Shown here piece by piece: positions 57,201 to 64,000 of a stretch of DNA of 64,000 nucleotides. The position numbers and the translations under genes were made by a program. The stretch comes from Porites lutea (Eukaryota > Cnidaria > Anthozoa > Scleractinia > Poritidae): assembly GCF_958299795.1 (NCBI RefSeq), contig NC_133211.1:12402711-12466710 (forward strand), given 5' to 3'. Position 1 is the stretch's first letter; every line of letters begins with the position of its first letter. The notes beneath the pieces were generated by a model. The model was not told the origin of the DNA. It made no database searches and was given only the letters and a program-made list of their open reading frames with translations.

Positions 57201-60200
57201 GGAAACCCAGTAGACAGCGAACCTTGTTCACCAATTATATTCATTGTCTTCTGAGGGATCCTGATAGCTTGCCAAAAGACAATCAGTGGTTGGATATGGC
57301 TCAAGATTGCCATTGATAAAGGAAACTTGAGGTCAACTGCTCTGCAGCTGATGGATGATGATGATGATCAAACAAACATGTCGGAACCCTGTGGGATTTA
57401 CAATGGCTCAACTTTGGCTCGCCACTGTTCATGCCCTTATGGATCTGCTGCTCACGGTCACTGTTTATTACAGTTGAACCCCACTCTATGGACACCTGCT
57501 TAATACAGACACCCATATATAATGTGCAGTTTCATTTATCCCAATGAAAAAAAGCTCATTTCAATGCTATGGCATGTCCCGTTGGTGTCCGTATTAACCG
57601 GGTTCCACTGTATTGAAAACAACTTGCAGCCATCTAAAAATCTAAGCTGCGTCTCCTTTTCTAACCAAACACTTGGTTGTTTGATCCATCTTTAAAACAA
57701 AAAGAGATTGATAGAAACCCTTAGACAAACCAAGTTTTTAAACACAGAACTGTGCTCTAGCAGAGCCTGGTAGACCCTGGCGCCCAACTTTTGCTCCCCA
57801 GTGACGCCTTAATCTTAGTTTTTTTATACAACTAATACGCTGAGCAAATCATATACAGGTTCAGAGTACTGGGTTCCCTTCAATTTTCATTGGAGCACAG
57901 CCTTAAAACACAAGTCCAGAAAAGCATTAACTTTTTTTTCAAAAGAATTATTTTTTAAGTCTCACCTCTTCTTGTTCTTCAGAGGTGGGAGTATTTAGAG
58001 GAAGTGAATGCAGAGGAAGAGGTTCTTGCATTTTCTTGATGTGTTCTGGAAGCAGTTGGTATGGGGGACAGTTGTAATGGTCTTTGATGGCTTGCGGAAC
58101 CTGTGACAAACAACATTGCCCATAAAGTTTACTTTTCACGTTACCAACGAATTTATTAACAGATGCACATGTACTGTCTTTCTACTTCATATGTCACATA
58201 AAATTCCCAAGAAATGGGAAACATACCAAGGTTGCTCTCCTTCTTGTAGGTAAGAATGCTTTTCTTTTAAAAGAAGGATGCCTCTTTAATCTGTTGCAGA
58301 CAATAAGATGTAATAACAGTAAACAAAATCAATATAAAAGTTCTGTTGCTTATATAGTGAATATACTTACAACTGAAATTTCCACAATAACTACCTGTGC
58401 ACTCGCTCAAGAAAATTCATCTTTATTGTGTGTTGTGATATATTGCTCCTTAAATCATTATAAGCTTGCAATCTCTTACTGAAGCGAGGATCTCGCAGAC
58501 CAGGCTAAAGAAAACAAAACATTAATTCGTGTCAACAACCCTTTTTAAACACATGTATATGTAACAGGTCAAAATTAAATTCAGGTTAAAATTATTTGAC
58601 CTCGGTTGATTATCACTTTGCTTTGTCTCCTTCCCCGGAGAATTCATGAATCAGGGCAAGGAGACGAAGGAAATTGAGAATCAACCTGGGTTAAAAAGTT
58701 TTAACCTGAATTTAATTTTGAACTGTAACATATATAAACATTGACACGGTCCTGTTCACAAGGTTGTTAACTTGATTAAATGCCACGCTCAAATACACAC
58801 CACTGTCAATTTAACACCACAGATGGTAGAAAACCGAATCATAAAAGCCGCCCTTACATATGTGGCATTTGCTTGAGAATTAAAAGATAAAACTCGGTAT
58901 GACTAAGTAATCTATACCATCCAAACAGTTAGACAAAAAGGCAAGACATCAAAACCTAAAACATCCATGTGTTTGACATAATATTTACAAATGATTTATT
59001 GTTATTGTTGTCAGTGATTTAAGAAATGTGATTTTGCAATACATGTAAACACTGCCCTTGAAAACATACCACATTGGAAATGCTAAAAATTTAATAAAAA
59101 CCATAGTATGTAATCTAATAAATATCTTGGCATGCTAAGTAAATAAACCACCTACCTCAGCATGCTCAGCATGGTTGGGACACATCCACATACCACTGGG
59201 CACAGTGGTAAGGGGAGGATTAAGACAATCCATGTGAAATGCCAGGGGACAAAAATCACAGTGAACAAGCTGGCCAACAAGTTCACTCCTACAATACATC
59301 AAACAAACATTCATCAATATCGTGCAACTAAAGCTTTTGATACTCTTACATGCACCATTACTGGATACTATATGGTCACCTAACAGCAACAAAAAATGTG
59401 CTTCCCATAAGGAAACCTTAGGGAGCTTAGGAAACAATGGCAAGAAAAAAAAACAGTATTTTAATGAACAAATCAAAAACTCAACAACTATATTGTAGAG
59501 TTGGGAAATTTTTGTGCTTTATAGGCCTTACCTGCTACAGGCAAAACAAAGTCGTCCGAGTGGAAAACTAGACCCTTCCTCATCACCATTTCTGCAGACA
59601 AGCAAAATCAATGTTAGTATCTGTGATTTTGTCTTCAAACAAAGATTACAGAACAGCTTTAAAAGGCCACTATATGTTTCAATTTGCTGAAATCTTGACA
59701 TTACATAAATTTACCTTTTTCCATTTTTCACGGGAACTGCCTTTTCCTCTGTGCTGTTTTTCCTTTTCCTGTCACCTGCCAAAGAAAAAAAACTTCCATT
59801 GTGATCACTAAATTATAGGGATTTCGCATTTTACTACCCAAGTATATTCAACAGAATCACTTAGGCCCGGTTCAGATGCCGCACTTCTCATGAGCCGAAC
59901 CTAATTCAAATTAAGGCCAACCCAAACTATTAAGACTAGCTGAAATGAATCAGATGCTGATGTTAATTAATTCCAGCCAAAGTAAATTCAAAAGGAGAAA
60001 AATGCTAATTTTGGTCAAACTGTGTGCAAAATACAATATAATAATTTACACATTAGGTTCGGTACATGAAAAGTTCAGTGTCTGAAACAAAGCCGTTCCA
60101 AAGTCGTTCCACAGTTGAAATTCCCAGCCAGGCAAGGTGTGAAGAACGGCTAAGCCAATCCAAATTTAAATAGGTGTTCTTAATTGCTTCAGATGCCGAA

Positions 60201-63200
60201 CTTTTCTTGCACTTAATTCAATGTATTAGGTTCAGCTCATAAAAAGATCGGCGTCTGAACTGGGCCTTAATATTTCAAAACAACAAAAAAACCTAATAAG
60301 TAAATGCTTTGTAACACAAAAAAGTAAAAAATAATGCTGATAAAATCGAATGTTGTTTCTATGTTATTGAACTTGAAATGGTGTCATGATGACACTGAAA
60401 CACCACTCGATTTTATCCACGTTATTTTTTACTTCTTTTGTGCAGCGTAAAAATGTAATGGAATTGCAAACTAAATACAATTATCGATCTACTTTACTCA
60501 GAAAAAGTTTTAGGTCTAGTTGTTAAAAAACAACTATTATACATTAAAATGTACCTGGAAAGTAAGTGTTGCATTGAAGCTCAGGAGGAAGGGAAAATGT
60601 TGTTGGGTTTTTCCCTGTTGTCATTTTTACAAGGGTTGAAAATGGAGATTCTGGTTTTGAATTGTCATTTTCTTTTGTGTTTGCTCTTGTACGGTCCTCA
60701 CAGTCATTCCCAACACCACTTTGGTCACCGCCTTTGCTTTCTCCATCCTGAATTAAAAACATACATCTCTTCACGGTGAGGATGAAAATTTTAAAAAATT
60801 GCTTGATTTGGGCAAACTGTTGCCACCAGCAGGGCTGTCATTAAGAGCTGGGGGCCGGGGATTTCCCCCGGTTATTATGAGTGTGATGCCCTTGTTGTAT
60901 TTACCCGGCAACTTGAAATCTTAGTGACAACGCTGCATGAGCCCCCCTTTTCACTAACATTTAAACTGTCAGGGGGATCCGGGAGGGTGTTGCTTTGAGC
61001 ATTCACAGATATATTATATTCATTTGTTTTCATACATTTATGATCTTTTAAAATTATTTTTATTGAATGTATTGTATTATTAATAACTTAGTATCTTTAC
61101 TGTCATACGTTTCATAAATAAGCCTCCGGCTCAGCTGAACAGGGCAACCCCATCCCACGTATTGACATTGATTGATTGATGTAATTTTTAGTGATGTACT
61201 AGTGAGCAGCACACTTACACTTGCAGTGAACATTTACACTTGGAAGAAGAAGAAACCATGCTCGCCCGGGGCAAGGAAAATTTTCGTGCCCCAGGCGAGA
61301 ATCGAACTCGCGACCTTCCGCATACTAGATCAGACGTTCTAACCAGTGAACCACCAGGGCTCTAGCGTTAGTGAAGTGGGAATTCTACGATACCAGCAGA
61401 GTGTACTACACTTCGGTACTGGGAGCTGAGTGCATTGCACTTCTATGTTCAGTTTCTCGTGTGGCTTCTGCTAGTTTCATTAAAGTAATTTTTAGTGATG
61501 TACTAGTGAGCAGCACACTTACACTTGCAGTGAACATTTACACTTGGAAGAAGAAGAAACCATGCTCGCCCGGTTTCGTGCCCCGGGCGAGAATGGTTTC
61601 TTCTTCTTCCAAGTGTAAATGTTCACTGCAAGTGTAAGTGTGCTGCTCACTAGTACATCACTAAAAATTACACTAATAAAAGTCTACATTTTCATTCCAA
61701 TAGAAAGACACTAGCATAACAGTGACCTACCTGAAAAGGCTTTGCTTTACATTCATTACAAAGCCATTCTCCATCAGGAATATCATCTTCTTCTAGTGGA
61801 GGATCACTGAAAAATTAATCATGAGAAACTACAGCTTCAAGAGATTTTTACCCCCAAACTGGTTAGAACAGATGGAAGACAGTCAAATTCAAGAAATTCA
61901 TAAAAACTCCACATATATGTGACTAGATCTTTGAATGTGACTTTGCTTCCATATGCTTTATTCTTGATATCATAACAATAAGTGGGCCTGCATTCTATAC
62001 TAGTATTTTAATTATCACACGAGTTCTGAGTCTAACTCTTTGTGTTTATGTTTTTGTTTATAAGGAACAGTACAAGAGCCTACCACAAGTAAGCAATGAA
62101 CGAGGGTGTATGGAAATTTTACCCTTTCATATACAAGCTGTTAATGGACTATTTTACAATGACAACATTTGACTACAACTACCAGAATTTATTTGGTTTT
62201 TGCTTTTGCACAGAAATTTGTCAGTCCTGCTGAAGATTAAACAATAATAGCCCTAATTTGCACTAGAAAACAATAAACTGAAGGATTCTGGTAGTTATAA
62301 TAAAATGACATCATAGTGCAACTGCTCTACTAACAAAGAATATTTTAGAGCTTCCTGTTTTCACATTTGCCAAACTGTATTCAAGTATTATGCACAGCAC
62401 AGCTATTTTGGACAATAAACAAAATCCAAAACTAACATGCAATGAATACATTGAACAACTTTCTACAAGAAAACCAGACAGGATTCTTACATAAAAACAT
62501 GGAATACAGAGTATGTTGGTATCTTTTTTGGACTATAATTACAAAAGACTTCCCAAGCAGTGTTTCGTTTAATAAGAAAGGTCAGTTTCCCTTGGAAAAA
62601 TCTGACAAAGGTAACACAAAAGTTTTGATATTAAAATAAAAAACACATCGAGAAAAAAGGCCACAACAAAAATCACTAAAAGAGATCAATCAAACAGTTC
62701 CGTTAGTTACAGGTGAAGTAAAATTTGAAGAAATATGAAGTACACAAAACATCATATGTTTTCACACTCAGAGGCTAAAAGGTGGGAGAAAAAGAACCGA
62801 ACTGTTAAAGAGAAAAAGATAACCTTGCGGATTAAAACGCGCCTCGTCCAACAAGGCTTCAACCGTAGCTTCAAGAAAAGAATTAATTCATAGAAGCTGT
62901 CAGTGCGGGCGGGTGATTAAACCTTGAGAAATTAGGGCTTTCCATGAGGAGAGTGAAAAGGGTACCTGTGTCACTAGCAGCTAAAGGCAAACTCTAAAAG
63001 CACTTAAATTTCAGGTATTCTAATAACTTTTTTCTTCGTGTATATTTAACATTCTAAAGGAACGTACCAACATGTGAGGTGAAAAGCACACGGACATCGG
63101 TCACAGCAGAGCAAATCACCTCCTTCGCCACAGCTATCGCAGTTGTCGTTGTTCACAGACCTGCCTTGCTTTCGAGCTTCTTTATCAACTTTCTTCACCC

Positions 63201-63408
63201 TCTTTCCCGACTCATCTGACTGAGGAGGCTGGATCAGGGCTTGAATCCGCTGTAAATGATCGAGAAAACGATACGGGGTAAAAAGTAAACAATTAATGGA
63301 AGAAAACTAAAGAAATATCTCAAGGAAACGATGAAGGTTGAAAGAAACTATCGATATTCTACGCACGTCCATCAAGCTTCCCTCGGGGTCCAAATGGTCG
63401 TAGTCCAT
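51719..63408 (-). CDS. phf12: PHD finger protein 12 (Pf1), Sin3-HDAC corepressor subunit
   Basis: Sixteen minus-strand exons: 63408-63367, 63249-63068, 61806-61731, 60747-60555, 59775-59715, 59591-59532, 59288-59156, 58504-58395, 58290-58227, 58100-57966, 56856-55797, 54445-54369, 53955-53874, 53082-52990, 52659-52583 and 52159-51719. Together they encode 961 residues (human about 1004). Domains: PHD 1 (51-94, [20 protein letters not shown]); PHD 2 (200-244, [26 protein letters not shown]); a conserved segment ([24 protein letters not shown]); a 353-residue Ser/Thr/Ala-rich exon; and a C-terminal FHA-like domain ([38 protein letters not shown]) followed by the family block [20 protein letters not shown]. 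In vertebrates PHF12 bridges Sin3 and MRG15 and reads nucleosomes to repress transcription in gene bodies. The start is the only ATG opening the short first exon. Confidence 0.96.
52240..52385. repeat. Fragment of the TAGGGACCTTACGA element family in PHF12 intron 15
   Basis: GCAACGAGAATGTCAAAAAA, AACAACAACTTTGCA and TTTCTTTGCCATCACTGCAC then GACTA follow the same order as 44450-44550. Neither terminus remains. It lies immediately upstream of the last PHF12 exon on the transcribed strand. Confidence 0.65.
53211..53380. mobile_element. 170-bp foldback element in PHF12 intron 13
   Basis: GTAGCCATTCACATGGTACA begins a 72-base left arm that is inverted at the right (GTACCACATGAATGGCTAGC at its end). 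About ten mismatches separate the arms, and the loop is about 26 bases. GACAAGACAAACAAAAG is the innermost paired word. In the PHF12 pre-mRNA it would fold into a long hairpin. Confidence 0.88.
54248..54300. repeat. (AAT)n microsatellite in PHF12 intron 12
   Basis: A run of about 14 AAT triplets is followed by AAC triplets. It sits 70 bases beyond the donor of PHF12 exon 12. Confidence 0.9.
55106..55357. mobile_element. Head-to-head pair of tRNA-like units forming a foldback
   Basis: The plus-strand unit (55230-55304) has TGGTAGCTCAGTGGTTAGAG, matching a tRNA A box, and GGTTCCATTCC, matching a B box, with acceptor GTCCTTG facing CTGGGAC. The minus-strand unit (about 55224-55150) carries TGTAGCTCAGTGGATAAAGC and GGTCAATTCC. 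The two begin back to back at a shared GGGGAGTCC centre. The outer flanks, ATGTGATCAACAAGTCAC and GTGACATGTTGATCACAT, are also inverted. The whole is a roughly 250-bp imperfect palindrome in PHF12 intron 11. It is a tRNA-derived (SINE-like) foldback rather than two working tRNA genes, because the anticodon stems do not pair well. Confidence 0.8.
57016..57370 (+). mobile_element. 3' remnant of a non-LTR retrotransposon in PHF12 intron 10
   Basis: Frames encode [19 protein letters not shown], then [20 protein letters not shown], then [13 protein letters not shown], the layout of the extreme C-terminus of some LINE reverse transcriptases (RLRWLGHV..., G.RK.GR...). It ends in a (GAT)n tract at 57353-57368, a common LINE 3' tail. 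At least one frameshift is visible, and everything upstream is missing, so it is a dead 5'-truncated insertion of a type different from the LINE at 20150-21940. Confidence 0.75.
57469..57612. mobile_element. MITE with TACAGTTGAACCC termini in PHF12 intron 10
   Basis: TACAGTTGAACCCC at the left and GGGTTCCACTGTA at the right are inverted. Inner words GGACACC..TTAATACAGACACC and GGTGTCCGTATTAACCGG pair further. The same family appears as fragments at 50482-50580 and 5395-5545. Confidence 0.85.
57740..57910 (+). repeat. Dispersed element, copy B (see 36460-36660)
   Basis: ACTGTGCTCTAGCAG at the left and GGAGCACAGCCTTAAAAC at the right are partly inverted, and the interior is collinear with the minus strand of 36460-36660. 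The right end stops 56 bases from PHF12 exon 10. Confidence 0.65.
58557..58736. mobile_element. MITE of the ATATGTAACAGGTCAAAATT family (copy 2) in PHF12 intron 7
   Basis: TATATGTAACAGGTCAAAAT then TAAATTCAGGTTAAAATT opens, and AATTTAATTTTGAACTGTAA then CATATATA closes, giving arms of about 38 bp. A central GGAGAATTCATGAATC palindrome corresponds to that in copy 1 at 18265-18447. Confidence 0.9.
59864..60266. mobile_element. PIF/Harbinger-like MITE with TTA target duplication in PHF12 intron 4
   Basis: GGCCCGGTTCAGATGCCG opens and its inverted partner CGGCGTCTGAACTGGGCC closes. TTA stands directly outside both ends (59861-59863 and 60267-60269), the 3-bp duplication usual for PIF/Harbinger. 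Further inner pairing (GAGCCGAACCTAAT with ATTAGGTTCAGCTC) gives a TIR of about 50 bp. Words like GTTCGG..CATGAAAAGTTC recur inside. No transposase is present. Confidence 0.85.
60830..60990. repeat. Dispersed repeat related to 47735-47925
   Basis: GGGGGCCGGGGATTTCCCCC and GGCAACTTGAAATCTTAGTG followed by ACA match the unc119 intron copy. It is a fragment, in PHF12 intron 3. Confidence 0.5.
61182..61670. mobile_element. tRNA-associated foldback complex in PHF12 intron 3
   Basis: A roughly 90-base unit beginning TAATTTTTAGTGATGTACTA occurs three times: direct at 61182-61270, direct at 61486-61577, and inverted at 61579-61670. The last two form a nearly perfect 185-bp palindrome. Between the first two copies lies a tRNA-like sequence on the minus strand (61360-61287) and about 120 bp of other DNA. 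Each inner end carries CTCGCCCGG, which is the tRNA-like unit's own T-arm/acceptor word. The structure suggests an element that grew from a tRNA-derived repeat by inverted duplication. Confidence 0.85.
61287..61360 (-). repeat. tRNA-like sequence (pseudo-tRNA or SINE head)
   Basis: Read on the minus strand, GCCCTGG and CTGGGGC close a 7-bp acceptor stem, GTTC/GAAC closes the D stem around ACTGGTTA, and GCGAG/CTCGC closes the T stem around TTCGATT. The anticodon stem has two mismatches and no standard loop, so a working tRNA is unlikely. The Pol III A and B boxes are intact enough to be read. Confidence 0.6.
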
Positions 63409-64000
63409 TTTTCTTTCTTTTAAAGCACCCCTTAGACAGATACACTTGTTGAATAAACCGAACAAGTGATGCTTGTTTTTTCACGATATCTGAAATTCCA
63501 ACCAAAGGGGACAGTTCGAACAAATTGCCGCCCTGCAGTTGTCTTTAGACGAAGGGCATTTTCTCAGCCCCTAGCCATCAAAATAACTTCCAACTCAACC
63601 CACTCGTAGCTGAGACGTCGTGTTTAGAGAAAATGTAAGTAAGCTTGACAAAAGAAGAATCTTATTGCAAAAATTCCCTTTTAACTGCGAGAAAACCTTC
63701 TCCAACCCACGAAAAAACAGAACAGAATTAGTCCATTGCTAAAGCGCATGCGTGAATGCTTCACTGCGCATGACTAATAACTTTCCCGCTCTTCCGCTGA
63801 TCAGGAACTGCATGCTCATAAACTCTCCTCAGGCTTCAAACGGTTATTCAGGCTATTGTGTTCAATGATCTCCCCCTCCAACCAACGACAACCAACTAGA
63901 AATGCGTATCTCGCAATTAATATGTACCTACTCACAAACAACTTCGAGTATGAATAAAGTTCTATTTATTTTGCCTGTACAGCAGATTTTCAATCCACGT
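63409..64000. promoter_or_regulatory. PHF12 upstream region with two NRF1-like sites
   Basis: GCGCATGCG at 63744-63752 and TGCGCATG at 63765-63772 resemble NRF1 half-palindromes, two sites about 20 bp apart and 340 bp upstream of the PHF12 ATG. TATA-less housekeeping promoters often carry such pairs. The remainder up to the end of the window shows no gene. Binding is inferred. Confidence 0.45.

Noticed and set aside
57131-57516. Minus-strand frames containing a HHHH tract
   Set aside because: They are antisense to a LINE 3' remnant and its (GAT)n tail.
61287-61360. A functional tRNA gene on the minus strand
   Set aside because: Acceptor, D and T stems close, but the anticodon stem has two mismatches and the loop is not standard. 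It is also embedded in a repeat. Called as tRNA-like instead.

Overview
The window is animal nuclear DNA, most likely from a cnidarian and probably a stony coral or close anthozoan. It is AT-rich, with metazoan genes split by short GT-AG introns, and its introns and spacers are packed with small terminal-inverted-repeat elements, foldbacks and (ATT)n microsatellites. The taxon is an inference from protein flavour and repeat texture. No rRNA, organelle or bacterial sequence was seen.

Eight protein-coding genes can be read. Six multi-exon models were built by hand; in all six the exon phases close into one open frame. From left to right: (1) a D-amino-acid/D-aspartate oxidase ending in the peroxisomal signal SKL, 3544-6390 (+); (2) an intronless F-box/leucine-rich-repeat gene, 8009-9418 (-); (3) an intronless membrane-anchored aspartyl/asparaginyl beta-hydroxylase-domain gene, 10449-11414 (+); (4) the Notch-pathway E3 ligase Deltex, 14010-23650 (-), seven exons; (5) the coiled-coil gene CCDC92, 24025-26206 (+), divergent from Deltex over about 370 bp; (6) the splicing-factor ubiquitin ligase PRPF19, 31172-43220 (+), 22 exons and 505 residues; (7) the lipid-cargo chaperone UNC119, 46097-48357 (+), four exons; (8) the Sin3-HDAC subunit PHF12, 51719-63408 (-), 16 exons and 961 residues, convergent with UNC119.

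The genes do not form an operon or a pathway. PRPF19, PHF12, UNC119 and CCDC92 are housekeeping or ciliary genes, Deltex is a signalling gene, and the two intronless genes and the oxidase are independent units.

The spacers (1-3.5 kb, 6.4-8 kb, 11.4-14 kb, 26.2-31.2 kb, 43.2-46.1 kb and 48.4-51.7 kb) hold no convincing gene. They carry at least 25 short TIR or foldback elements from many families. The richest structure is a nested one in Deltex intron 1: a decayed piggyBac-type transposon with TTAA at both ends (19516-22652) containing a truncated non-LTR retrotransposon. Two tRNA-related foldbacks lie in PHF12 introns (about 55.1-55.36 kb and 61.18-61.67 kb). No wholly new gene system was recognised. 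The best leads are the nested transposon, the tRNA-associated foldbacks, a GC-AG intron in Deltex, and hairpin-forming repeats inside transcribed introns.
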